Shown piece by piece: positions 34,541-42,729 of a stretch of DNA of 55,892 nucleotides. The DNA is taken from positions 1 to 55,892 of the forward strand of contig JAFMCH010000002.1 in the NCBI GenBank assembly GCA_017857875.1, read 5' to 3'. The stretch is from Actinomycetota bacterium. Its GTDB lineage: Bacteria; Actinomycetota; Actinomycetes; S36-B12. The stretch's first letter is position 1. Every line of letters begins with the position of its first letter. The notes under the pieces are model-generated. The model was not told the origin of the DNA. It made no database searches and saw only the letters and a program-made list of their open reading frames with translations. A program made the translations under genes and the position numbers.

Positions 34541-35851
34541 TTAGTGTTCCTGATCCATTTCCGCCAAGGTGATGCCCTTGGTCTCCCTGAGTCGCAGTAA
34601 CAGTGGAATTGCGATCAAGGATGCAACGACAAGAAGTCCGGCGGGGGCAACTGGAGTGTCGAACACGCTGATCAGCCAGGCGGCGACGAGGGGTGCAAAC
34701 CCGCCCAACACCGCTGTACCGAGGTTGTATCCGGTGGCGAGCGCCGAGTAACGAGCGCGCGAAGGAAATTGTTCGCCGATGGCGGCTACGACGGGGCCGC
34801 CGTAAAGCATGAGGAGTGTTAACAAGCCCAGCCCGGCCAGAATCACTACCCACACAGGTTCGGTGGTCATCAGCCACAGCAGGGGCACGCTCAAGACGAC
34901 GAAACCGATCGCGGCACCTATGAGTGTTGGTTTGCGCCCGACGCGATCAGAAAGCATGCCGAAAAATGGTGTTGCCACGGCGTAAACGATCGCCATTCCG
35001 GTAGTCACCCACAGCGCGGTGTCGCTTTGGATTTCTGAGTAGGTGTCCAAGATAGTCGGGACGAAGCCAAGCACGACGTAATACAAGATGCCGCCGAAAC
35101 CGGCAAGAAAAGCCGCCATGAGGACCGGGCCTGGCAGATGCCGCAGGGCGTAGCGCAACGGTTTCGCCGGGACATCACCGTCGGCCTCCTCGGCCTTGAA
35201 TGCCTCTGTCTCGTCCATCCGACGCCGCATAATGAGGGCGAACAACCCGAGTGCTCCGCCGACCAAATAACATGCGCGCCAGCCATAGTCGCTCATTGCC
35301 TGCTCTGACAACACGGTGGTGAGCCCGGCAACCAACGCCGAAGCCAACAACACACCGATGCCTGAGGTGAAGACGGCAGTTGACGCGATGAATCCTCGGC
35401 GCCGGGCGGGTGCTTGCTCAACGAGTTGAACGACGGTTCCGGAGTATTCACCGCCGGCGGAGAATCCCTGGAGCATCCGCATAGCGGTGAAAATCAGTGT
35501 TGCGGCGATGCCAATATCTGCGTAGGTGGGCAAGAACGCGGTCAATGCCATCGGCACGGTCATCATCAGGATGCTTAAAACGAGGGCCTTCTTGCGGCCC
35601 AGTCGATCGCCGATGCTGCCGAAGAAGGCGCCACCGGCGATGCGCAGCAGCGAGCCGGCGGCGAAGACACCCAGGCTGGCAATGATGGCAGTCAGTTGGT
35701 TGTCGGTCGGGAAAATAAGTGGGGCGACGATCGGGACGAGGTAGAGATAAAGGCCGTAATCGAACCACTCGACCACCGTGCCGGCAGAGCCGTAGACGAC
35801 AGCATTGCGACTGCGGCGACGCTCAGCAGCAGTGGTGGCGGGAGCGGTCAT
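34541..35851 (-). CDS. MFS transporter, metabolite:H+ symporter (MHS) family
   Basis: Twelve-helix proton symporter of 436 residues. Characteristic motifs of the MHS (ProP/ShiA-like) branch are GTVVEWFDYGLYLYL (about 24-38), GGAFFGSIGDRLGRKKAL (about 73-90) and MLQGFSAGGEYSG (about 126-138). Substrates of this branch are organic acids, betaines or proline; none can be assigned. Position 35853-35865 just before the ATG is a 13-bp palindrome (GGACGA-C-TCGTCC). Confidence 0.9.
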   Translation of the reverse strand: MTAPATTAAERRRSRNAVVYGSAGTVVEWFDYGLYLYLVPIVAPLIFPTDNQLTAIIASLGVFAAGSLLRIAGGAFFGSIGDRLGRKKALVLSILMMTVPMALTAFLPTYADIGIAATLIFTAMRMLQGFSAGGEYSGTVVQLVEQAPARRRGFIASTAVFTSGIGVLLASALVAGLTTVLSEQAMSDYGWRACYLVGGALGLFALIMRRRMDETEAFKAEEADGDVPAKPLRYALRHLPGPVLMAAFLAGFGGILYYVVLGFVPTILDTYSEIQSDTALWVTTGMAIVYAVATPFFGMLSDRVGRKPTLIGAAIGFVVLSVPLLWLMTTEPVWVVILAGLGLLTLLMLYGGPVVAAIGEQFPSRARYSALATGYNLGTAVLGGFAPLVAAWLISVFDTPVAPAGLLVVASLIAIPLLLRLRETKGITLAEMDQEH

Positions 35852-35949
35852 CGGACGACTCGTCCATTCAGGCCGAAACGCACGAACGTAAACCTTCCAT
35901 AGCCACCGTGTCTTCGCAACAGCCTTGCCAGCGCTTTAGGCTGATGCTC

Positions 35950-36777
35950 GTGGCCCAACACCTGAACATTCGACTATCTGATTCGCTGTACGCGGCGGTC
36001 ATTGAGCGATCGCAAAAAAGTGGGCAGAGCGTGGATCACCTCGTTCAGGCGGCGTTAGCCGAGGCCCTCGACGTCGACCATCACTCAATTTTTCAGGTGT
36101 CCACATCAGGCGCTCTCGTTCAGGGTCTGTACCAAGGGTGTGTCACGGTTGCCGATCTTCGTCGGCACGGCGACCTAGGTCTGGGCACCTTCGAAGACCT
36201 CGACGGTGAGATGATCCTTGTTGATGGTCATTGTTTTCAGGCGCTATCCGATGGACGTGTTCTCGAAGCACCAGATGATGCACTGACCCCGTTCGCCGCT
36301 GTAGTGAACTTCGCCAGTGACCTAGAAACGTCGTGGACGGACGTACAGAATTTTGCTGACTTGACCAACCGCTTGGATCAGTTGCGGGTGTCGGAAAACG
36401 CTATTGCCGCTTTTCGAATTGAGGGTGAGTTTTCAGTGCTCGAATTGAGGGCAGCATGCCGCCATGAGTCAGGTACAGGTCTCGTGGACGCTGTGGCCGA
36501 TCAAGGACTCTTCGATCTGCGGGAGATTTCGGGAACGCTCGTGGGTTTTTGGAGCCCGGAATACACCCGCGCCATCAGTATCGCCGGCTACCACCTGCAC
36601 TTCCTCAGCCATGATCACGCTCATGGCGGGCACGTTCTTGATCTTGCGGCTAAGCAACTGACCGCGCAGGTGCATCGGGTGAGCGATGTGCACCTGGCCA
36701 TCCCTGAGACTGAGGCATTTCTCGCCGCAGACCTCAGCGGCGACACACGTGCTGCGCTAGATATCGCCGAACACTAA
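35950..36777 (+). CDS. budA: Alpha-acetolactate decarboxylase with N-terminal ribbon-helix-helix-like segment
   Basis: Enzyme of 275 residues converting acetolactate to acetoin. Residues about 50-270 are the decarboxylase: GALVQGLYQG, GTFEDLDGEM and the zinc ligands His215, His217 (GYHLHF) and His228 (GGHVLD), with the spacing 2 and 11 known for the family. Residues 1-45 (LNIRLSDSLYAAVIERSQKS and SVDHLVQAALAEAL) look like a CopG/Arc ribbon-helix-helix. GTG 35950 is preferred to ATG 35944, because TAGGCT (35937-35942) sits 7 nt before the GTG but only 1 nt before the ATG. No acetolactate synthase or butanediol dehydrogenase is nearby. Confidence 0.92.
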   Translation: MAQHLNIRLSDSLYAAVIERSQKSGQSVDHLVQAALAEALDVDHHSIFQVSTSGALVQGLYQGCVTVADLRRHGDLGLGTFEDLDGEMILVDGHCFQALSDGRVLEAPDDALTPFAAVVNFASDLETSWTDVQNFADLTNRLDQLRVSENAIAAFRIEGEFSVLELRAACRHESGTGLVDAVADQGLFDLREISGTLVGFWSPEYTRAISIAGYHLHFLSHDHAHGGHVLDLAAKQLTAQVHRVSDVHLAIPETEAFLAADLSGDTRAALDIAEH

Positions 36778-36930
36778 GGCCTCGAACCGCTCGCGGTTGC
36801 CCTGGTTTAGCTGCAACCGTGGGAAATTTGCCCGAACAATCGTCATCTGGTGTTTGGAATCTTGAGCCCGCCACGGCATTGTGTACTCGTGCGGCTAACC
36901 CGCTGCGCTACCACCTAGTTAAGGAAACAA

Positions 36931-37305
36931 ATGGAATTCGGTCAGTTCTTGTGGAGTTTGCTCATTATTTTCTTCATGATCATGTACTTCATGATCCTGT
37001 TCTCGGTGATCATCGATCTGTTCCGTCGTCACGATATGAATGGGTGGATCAAAGCCGTCTGGATTATCGCTTTGCTCGCGATTCCGTTCATTTCACTGCT
37101 CATCTACGTCATCGTTTACGGCCAGTCGATGGGTAAGCGTCAGGTGACTGCCGCCATGGAAGCGCGGAGCGAAACTGATCAATACATTCGTTCCGTCGCC
37201 GGGGCAACCCCAGCCGACCAGATTGCTCAGGCGCACAAGCTGCTGGATTCAGGCGCCATTTCGCAGGCTGAGTTCGACAAGATCAAGCAAAAGGCACTCG
37301 CCTAA
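36931..37305 (+). CDS. PLDc_N / SHOCT-domain membrane protein
   Basis: Membrane protein of 124 residues. Two transmembrane helices with the PLD-nuclease N-terminal pattern (LFSVIIDLFRRHDMNGWIKAVW, IPFISLLIYVIVYG) are followed by a linker and a SHOCT motif (about 95-124; IAQAHKLLDSGAISQAEF). SHOCT motifs are short oligomerisation segments. Ribosome site AAGGAA precedes the ATG. Function unknown. Confidence 0.85.
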   Translation: MEFGQFLWSLLIIFFMIMYFMILFSVIIDLFRRHDMNGWIKAVWIIALLAIPFISLLIYVIVYGQSMGKRQVTAAMEARSETDQYIRSVAGATPADQIAQAHKLLDSGAISQAEFDKIKQKALA

Positions 37306-37318
37306 GTCTTGATTTTCT

Positions 37319-37371
37319 CGTGCGACGGGCGTGCATTCAACATTTCGGTGTTGATGCGCGCCCGTCGCACG
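37319..37371. terminator. Long bidirectional hairpin terminator
   Basis: A stem of about 23 bp with one mismatch and one bulged base (CGTGCGACGGGCG paired with CGCCCGTCGCACG, extended by GCAT/ATGC and CAACA/TGTTG) and a 6-nt loop (TTTCGG). It lies between the SHOCT gene and the convergent 37383 gene. Confidence 0.85.
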
Positions 37372-37382
37372 ATCATCGGATA

Positions 37383-38072
37383 TTAATTGAGAGAGTTCCA
37401 ACCGGGTGTCGTGACGAGTACGACAACACCCGCAATCATCATCAGCCCGCCGAGCGAAATGATTCCGATCTGGATCCCCCGGCGTTGAAGCAACGTAGCA
37501 ATACCCGCGAGGAACAAGACCACGGCAAAGAAGACGTTCGCGAGATCAAACCTGTCGCTGTTTGCGTCGGCCTCCTCTGCGAGAGATCGCCGTTCATCGG
37601 CCTCATCGAGAATCGCAAGACCTTCTTCAGTAAGTAGCTGACTACCAAGTAGTGCGAATTCGGGATTGTCTTCTACGAAGGGGCTTAGCGGGCGAGTCTC
37701 ATCTGGTTCGTCCAGCCACCACGAAATCGCCAGGTAGAGATCTTCATCCATGGATCGGATGAGGTAATCTTCAACATCAAGGTTGCCCTCGGCAGATGCA
37801 ATAGCGAACTGCAGGAAGTACTGACGTTCAATAGATGCTAATTGGTCCGCCTGGGCGAAGACATCATTGGCCTGAGAGATCAGCGCCTGCTGCTCGGCGT
37901 AATTCTTGAGTACTCCATCAGAGGTCAGGCTCTCGCGATAGGAACTCCACGCGGTCAAGATCGCCGCCAAGCCAAGGACTATCGCAGCGATAATGGCGAT
38001 GATGAAGGTGCTGTCGATACCACGACGGTCTGAGGTCAGTTCCTCACCGGCAGGGGGTGTTTGAGTGGCCAC
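37383..38072 (-). CDS. Membrane protein of unknown function, DUF4337-like layout
   Basis: Protein of 229 residues: one N-terminal transmembrane helix (TFIIAIIAAIVLGLAAILTAW), a roughly 120-residue acidic helical region, then two C-terminal helices (NVFFAVVLFLAGIATLL and IISLGGLMMIAGVVVLV). This layout is like DUF4337-type proteins but the match is by shape only. GTG start with TAACTT 6 nt upstream (leaderless). Confidence 0.6.
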   Translation of the reverse strand: MATQTPPAGEELTSDRRGIDSTFIIAIIAAIVLGLAAILTAWSSYRESLTSDGVLKNYAEQQALISQANDVFAQADQLASIERQYFLQFAIASAEGNLDVEDYLIRSMDEDLYLAISWWLDEPDETRPLSPFVEDNPEFALLGSQLLTEEGLAILDEADERRSLAEEADANSDRFDLANVFFAVVLFLAGIATLLQRRGIQIGIISLGGLMMIAGVVVLVTTPGWNSLN

Positions 38073-38167
38073 GGCCGGAAGTTAACACCGCGGCGACACA
38101 AGTACTAGGGGCCTAAACCCCCGTTTAATGAAAGCGCGGGCGTCGAGTTCGCTCGAACAGGGCCTAG

Positions 38168-39133
38168 CTACTCCTTCGGTGGCTTGGACGAAGAATTGTT
38201 ATCGGGTATCGGTTCATCGAAGTCGGCAATCGCCACCTGTGTCGGTCGCCTAATTAGCCAGGTGAACGCTGCGACTATGGCGACTCCGCCAACAATCACC
38301 TCAATTAATTGCAGAGTTCCACCTTGGGCAAATTCGATGATGGTTGAACCCACCTGCTGGCTGAGAATAAACACGGCCATCACGAGCACAAACCAGCCAA
38401 ACCCTGCGCGCAATTTATCAGGATGAATCATGCCAACGATGCGGCTGCCAATGAGTGCTCCGATGACGGCCATACCTGTGACAAGCAGCGTGATGGGCCA
38501 TTCGATTTGAGTCTCGGTGTTCCAGCTCACGACCGTGTCGCCACCGAAGGCTAGTGCGTAGCCAAAGAATCCGGCAGTTGATTTCATGGCGACCACTAAC
38601 AGTGATGTGGCCACCGCGTTCGGCATCGCGAGACCACCGAGGAGTGCGAGTGCTGGGACGACGAGGAAGCCACCGCCAGCTCCGACGAGCCCGGTAACCA
38701 GACCAACAATGAGCCCGTCGAGCAGAATCCGAAAGATGGGTAACCCCGAGTGCGCCTTGGTCGCGATCTTTTTGCGGCCGCGGATCATTGCCACGGCAGT
38801 GACAGCCATCATCACGGAAAAGGCTGCGAGGAGGAGGGCTCCCGGTAGGAGCGCGCCAATCTGTCCTCCGATGAAGGCACCGACCATGCCGGCTGCGCCA
38901 AACAGTAGGCCGGTCTTCCACATCACTCGACCGGCGCGTGCGTGACTGATCAGTCCGAAGAGAGACGTAACAGCGACAACGAAAAGGCTTGCGGTTATTG
39001 CTTGTTTTGCATCAAAACCAACCACGTATACGAGCAAGGGCGTGGTAAGAATCGACCCACCTCCACCGAGCAACCCGACGGCAACACCGATGAAGATGGA
39101 CAAGAACGCGGCCAGCAAGGCGATTAGTCCCAT
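38168..39133 (-). CDS. TauE/SafE-family sulfite/organosulfonate exporter
   Basis: Membrane permease of 321 residues with about eight helices and the two TauE/SafE halves. Motifs: GVAVGLLGGGGSILTTPLLV (about 17-36) and its repeat VGLVTGLVGAGGGFLVVPAL (about 148-167). The ATG overlaps the stop of the gntR gene by one base (TAATG) and is preceded by GAAAGGAAA, so the two are translationally linked. Family members export sulfite, sulfoacetate or related anions; substrate inferred only. Confidence 0.9.
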   Translation of the reverse strand: MGLIALLAAFLSIFIGVAVGLLGGGGSILTTPLLVYVVGFDAKQAITASLFVVAVTSLFGLISHARAGRVMWKTGLLFGAAGMVGAFIGGQIGALLPGALLLAAFSVMMAVTAVAMIRGRKKIATKAHSGLPIFRILLDGLIVGLVTGLVGAGGGFLVVPALALLGGLAMPNAVATSLLVVAMKSTAGFFGYALAFGGDTVVSWNTETQIEWPITLLVTGMAVIGALIGSRIVGMIHPDKLRAGFGWFVLVMAVFILSQQVGSTIIEFAQGGTLQLIEVIVGGVAIVAAFTWLIRRPTQVAIADFDEPIPDNNSSSKPPKE

Positions 39134-39903
39134 TATTTTTCCTTTCGTCGTGCCGTGTGCGCGGGTCGCCAGGTGGACTCAAGGCTGAACCGATCGCCGC
39201 GGATGTAGGTCTCGCGCCACTCAACCGGGATGCCGTTGGCGCACGCCAAACGCTCCATCATCAGGATCGGACCGTTGGCCGCCACCTGGAGTTGTTCGCT
39301 CAGGTGCCGGGGTGCACTGATTGCTGTTGCCCGCTCGGTGCCTGACTCCACGACGATCCCACACAGGTTGGCTAGTTGCGCGTAGAGGCCTGCGGAGGCA
39401 AAGTCCACCGCCAATAGGGGCTCGGCTATGCCTGCAGGTAGCCAAGACGTGTCGATGGCTAGGGGTTCACCATCGGCAAAGCGAAGCCGCTCGAGCACAA
39501 TTAGTTCGGTGTCAACCGGGGCCTTTAGCCGGTCGGCAACGACGCCGTTGACCGTGCGTGCCAATCGCAGAACGTCGCTGTATTGGGCAACACCCTGGGC
39601 GGTCATCGAGTCGAAGAGTGAATACAAGGTGCCAAGGTTTTGGTGGTAGCGGGGCGGCGCCACAGTCGTGCCTCGCCCTCTCTCCCGTTGAATGAGGCCC
39701 TCCTCAGTAAGCACTCGCATCGCCTCACGGATGGTGTGTCGACTGACCTCGTAGACCTCGGTCAGGGTGAGTTCGCCGGGAAATCCGGCATCGAATTCAC
39801 CGGCCAGGAGCCGCTCGCGCAGGTCGCGGTGCACCTGGGCCCACAGCGGCATCGGGTTGTCGCGATCGGGGGGGACGACATCAAGAAGGGAAGAGTGAGG
39901 CAC
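39133..39903 (-). CDS. GntR-family regulator with UTRA domain
   Basis: Transcription factor of 256 residues. The winged-helix domain (about 18-85) has LWAQVHRDLRERLLAGEF, VSRHTIREAMRVLTEEGLI and ERGRGTTV. The UTRA effector domain (about 100-245) has ERLRFADGEPLAIDTSWLP and a C-terminal WRETYIRGDRFSLE, as in HutC-type GntR proteins. GTG 39903 is chosen because TACATT (as -10) lies 6 nt upstream and TAGACA (as -35) 17 bp further, so translation starts at the first base of the mRNA. It is co-transcribed with the TauE exporter, probably its target. Confidence 0.88.
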   Translation of the reverse strand: MPHSSLLDVVPPDRDNPMPLWAQVHRDLRERLLAGEFDAGFPGELTLTEVYEVSRHTIREAMRVLTEEGLIQRERGRGTTVAPPRYHQNLGTLYSLFDSMTAQGVAQYSDVLRLARTVNGVVADRLKAPVDTELIVLERLRFADGEPLAIDTSWLPAGIAEPLLAVDFASAGLYAQLANLCGIVVESGTERATAISAPRHLSEQLQVAANGPILMMERLACANGIPVEWRETYIRGDRFSLESTWRPAHTARRKEK

Positions 39904-39909
39904 AGGGTA

Positions 39910-39938
39910 AATGTACGGACATACGGACAACTTGTCTA
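39910..39938 (-). promoter_or_regulatory. gntR-tauE promoter with overlapping operator
   Basis: On the minus strand: -35 TAGACA (39933-39938), 17-bp spacer and -10 TACATT (39910-39915). The spacer contains two tandem TACGGACA units (39914-39921 and 39922-39929, plus strand) and the -35 side a palindrome GACAA-C-TTGTC (39926-39936). Such a site would let GntR repress its own operon. It lies 50 bp from the divergent sulfotransferase start. Confidence 0.6.
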
Positions 39939-39987
39939 GTGCTACTCGGATTCTCTGTCGGTCAGGAAGCGTCGGTAGGCTACATCC

Positions 39988-40857
39988 GTGGAACTTGTGT
40001 GGCGCGATGCGCCCCGGCAGCCCATTTTTGTGGGCGGCACAGGTCGCAGCGGCACCACGATCGGCGGGCATCTGCTGGGCCATCATGCCCACGTTGGATC
40101 GACCAATCCGCGCGAGTTGAGATTCATCGCCGCCGCCGGTGGCCTGGCAGATGCTTATGCCGGCCGGTGCACCCCTGACCAGGTGATCAACAATCTGCGG
40201 GCCCATTGGTATCAGCGCACTAAGCCATCCGGGGCTCAATCGGGCCTGTATCGCCGGATCAATATCGATGAGCTCAACGAGCTTGCAGCTTTCTACGTGT
40301 CTGAGTTTCCCCGTGACCCCTTCGGTGCCTCGCGCAGATTCGCCGAGACGATTATTTCCTCACGAACTCGCCGAGATCCGCTGAGTCGGTGGGTAGACAC
40401 CACTCCGGCGAATGCTCGGGCGGCTGATCGGGTACTCGAGTTATTTCCCGACGGCAAGGTCGTCCACATGATGCGCGACGGCCGAGACGTGGCCGCTTCA
40501 TTCGTGTCAAAGACTTTTGGCCCAAGTCAAGTGATGGAAGGTCTGGATGCATGGCGAGATCGGATGATTGAGGCGCATGAAGCCGAGCTTCGTGCGCCGG
40601 TGGGCCGCGTGCTGCGGGTCGACCTGACCGATCTTGCAGCCCGGCAGCGTGACACCACCCTGGCACGCCTACTTGAGTTTTTGGAGTTAGAGCCAGATGC
40701 GCGAGTACAGGAATGGTTTGACGCGAAGGTCTTGGCGGCGCACGTGCATGAAGGTCGTTGGCGCCGAGATTATGACGTCGACACGGCCGCGATGATTGAT
40801 GCCAAGTATGCCGAAATTCTCACCCAACTCGACACCCAAGGAGTTGCCCACCCGTGA
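39988..40857 (+). CDS. PAPS-dependent sulfotransferase family protein
   Basis: Protein of 289 residues. The 5'-phosphosulfate loop is FVGGTGRSGTTI (about 14-25) and the 3'-phosphate site is HMMRDGRDVAASFVS (about 157-171), both hallmarks of the sulfotransferase fold. GTG start with TAGGCT 6 nt upstream (leaderless). Its stop overlaps the next gene by 4 nt (GTGA). The acceptor molecule is unknown. Confidence 0.88.
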   Translation: MELVWRDAPRQPIFVGGTGRSGTTIGGHLLGHHAHVGSTNPRELRFIAAAGGLADAYAGRCTPDQVINNLRAHWYQRTKPSGAQSGLYRRINIDELNELAAFYVSEFPRDPFGASRRFAETIISSRTRRDPLSRWVDTTPANARAADRVLELFPDGKVVHMMRDGRDVAASFVSKTFGPSQVMEGLDAWRDRMIEAHEAELRAPVGRVLRVDLTDLAARQRDTTLARLLEFLELEPDARVQEWFDAKVLAAHVHEGRWRRDYDVDTAAMIDAKYAEILTQLDTQGVAHP

Positions 40858-42314
40858 TTCGCGTGCAAGCCGTTCACAACAGTGCAGGTGCAGCAGCATT
40901 GACCGCGGCCGCGCGCATGGCCGTAGAACACCTTGGCGGAGATGGTGACGGGTGCGGGCTGATTGTGCGCTTATTGCTCCAAGATGTGCGGGATCGGATT
41001 CAACCGGGCGTGGATAGCAGCGAAGTAGAACTTTCGGTTAGGCCCGAGGGAACTGAGGTGGTGCTCGAGCTACGGGATCGCGGCGAACCCATCAGCGGAG
41101 AACCGGTTGCGTTACACCCGCTGGTTGCGATGGGATTGGTCACGCAAACTCAAACCGGCACTGATGGCCATAGCAATGTGACCACGATTCGCATGGCATT
41201 GCAGGCACATCACGCTGTTGAAGATCTCGATTCGGTTGAGATTCTCAACGAGCAGGTGCCGGTGAGCACTGATGAGTTTTCCGTGCGTGAGCTGACGCCC
41301 GTAGACACTCCTGCGCTCACTCGACTGCTATACCGTTGTTACGGATGGAGTTACCCGCATCCTGATTTGTATTACCCCGAACGAGTAAGTGCTGCCCTCG
41401 TTGATGGTTCGCGGATCGGACTCGTTGCGGTCACTGAATCGGGTGAAGTAGTGGGTCACTGGGGTGCCGTGTACCGCGGCGCACATGTGGTCGAAACAGG
41501 AAGTACCGTCACTGATCCGCGTTTTCGTCATCGAGGCATTGCTCGACTCTTGGGCGAGCAGCTATTGGACCAGCTTCGAGATCGGCAGGTGAAAGGTCGG
41601 TTTAGAGAACCTGTGTTGACGCACACGGCGACCCAAGAGATGGCGCTCAAAGAGGGCGCGGTTATCGTTGGTATACGGGCTAATCGGGGTCAGGCCCTTC
41701 AGCAGGTGGGTATAACCCAAGGCATCCTCGATCATCGAAGCAGTGTGACTGTCGCCTTCGGAGCCCTGCTGCCACTCGAGTCGGCATCAGTGTTTGTTCC
41801 CGCAGACTACGCAGACATCCTCCGTGTCGTACTGAGTCACAGCGACTGGCCGCGACACATCGATGCACGGCCCGACTTCACACTGGCTGACGTGCCCAGC
41901 ACGACGGAGTCGACTAGCAGCTACGATGCCGCGAATCAGAGTGCCGTTATCGACGTCTCCATTATCGGAAACGATCTGATAGACAATGTTGATAGCGCCC
42001 TCGACCGTGCCCGACGTGGTGGCGCGGAGTTCATTGAGGTGCATTTGCCAACAGCTCAGCCGTGGTTGACGGCTGTAGGTGCGGGTCTTATTGATCTAGG
42101 TTTGGCCTACGCGGCATATATTCCGGTGCTGCATGAGGATTCGGACGTGTTGGTGCTGCAATGGCTGGACGACAGTGAGGTTGATACTTCTGATTGGCAA
42201 TACGCCACGCCCCACGTTGAGGCACTAGCTCAAGCGGTAGTCGCGCAGATTCATGATGCAGCGCAACGGGCTGTCAAGGTACGACGGGAGGCAGCCCGCC
42301 GCCACGCCGGTTAG
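40854..42314 (+). CDS. Histidine-kinase-like ATPase / GNAT acetyltransferase fusion
   Basis: Protein of 486 residues. Residues about 5-120 resemble a divergent anti-sigma/histidine-kinase ATPase fold (helical start, VELSVRPEGTEVVLELRDRGEPI, then GLVTQ and a final strand VTTIRMAL); the nucleotide-binding glycine box is weak. Residues about 140-290 form a GNAT domain with VTESGEVVGHWGAVYRG and the acetyl-CoA motif FRHRGIARLL. The last 180 residues look like a second, degenerate GNAT-like half (AEFIEVHLPTAQPWLTAVGAG). The GTG start overlaps the sulfotransferase stop, so the two are coupled. Domain calls are by eye. Confidence 0.7.
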   Translation: MIRVQAVHNSAGAAALTAAARMAVEHLGGDGDGCGLIVRLLLQDVRDRIQPGVDSSEVELSVRPEGTEVVLELRDRGEPISGEPVALHPLVAMGLVTQTQTGTDGHSNVTTIRMALQAHHAVEDLDSVEILNEQVPVSTDEFSVRELTPVDTPALTRLLYRCYGWSYPHPDLYYPERVSAALVDGSRIGLVAVTESGEVVGHWGAVYRGAHVVETGSTVTDPRFRHRGIARLLGEQLLDQLRDRQVKGRFREPVLTHTATQEMALKEGAVIVGIRANRGQALQQVGITQGILDHRSSVTVAFGALLPLESASVFVPADYADILRVVLSHSDWPRHIDARPDFTLADVPSTTESTSSYDAANQSAVIDVSIIGNDLIDNVDSALDRARRGGAEFIEVHLPTAQPWLTAVGAGLIDLGLAYAAYIPVLHEDSDVLVLQWLDDSEVDTSDWQYATPHVEALAQAVVAQIHDAAQRAVKVRREAARRHAG

Positions 42315-42729
42315 TTTCGTCCCGCCGAAGTAGCACGAATGACGCCCCGGCGAGCACGGTAATGAGCAGGGCGAAGAACCAGCCCCATTCGACCTGCCGT
42401 AGACCAAGAGCGGCTAGCAGGCCCCCAATGGCATAGACCACGGCTACGGTACGTGCAGCAGCCCGACGATTGGGCATCCGCATAGAAACTGGTCGTGTGA
42501 GAGCCAGGATGACGATAAACGCAAGGGTAAGAATCGCGGCGATCGGACCAAAGAAGAACACGGCTGATCGGAGTGTCTCAATGCCTTCATTCTCGTCTTC
42601 GAATTGCGCGCCGGAGACGAACGTGGCGAGGACAAAGGCAACGGCTAGAAGCGCAGCCACCGTCGCCGCCAGACGTAGAAGCCCAACGGCAAGGGCTTGT
42701 GAACTCACCGGGCCCCGCTGCCCTACCAC
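42274..42729 (-). CDS. Four-helix membrane protein of unknown function
   Basis: Protein of 151 residues with four hydrophobic helices (LLRLAATVAALLAVAFVLATF, VFFFGPIAAILTLAFIVILAL, TVAVVYAIGGLLAALGL, FFALLITVLAGASFVLL). It overlaps the convergent GNAT-fusion gene by 41 bp and the stop of the upstream gene by 7 bp. GTG start. No family recognised. Confidence 0.6.
   Translation of the reverse strand: MVGQRGPVSSQALAVGLLRLAATVAALLAVAFVLATFVSGAQFEDENEGIETLRSAVFFFGPIAAILTLAFIVILALTRPVSMRMPNRRAAARTVAVVYAIGGLLAALGLRQVEWGWFFALLITVLAGASFVLLRRDETNRRGGGLPPVVP

Noticed and set aside
35719-35949. Longer acetolactate decarboxylase starting at 35719
   Set aside because: The extension is an Arg-rich shadow of the MFS gene and lies upstream of the TAGGCT promoter box.
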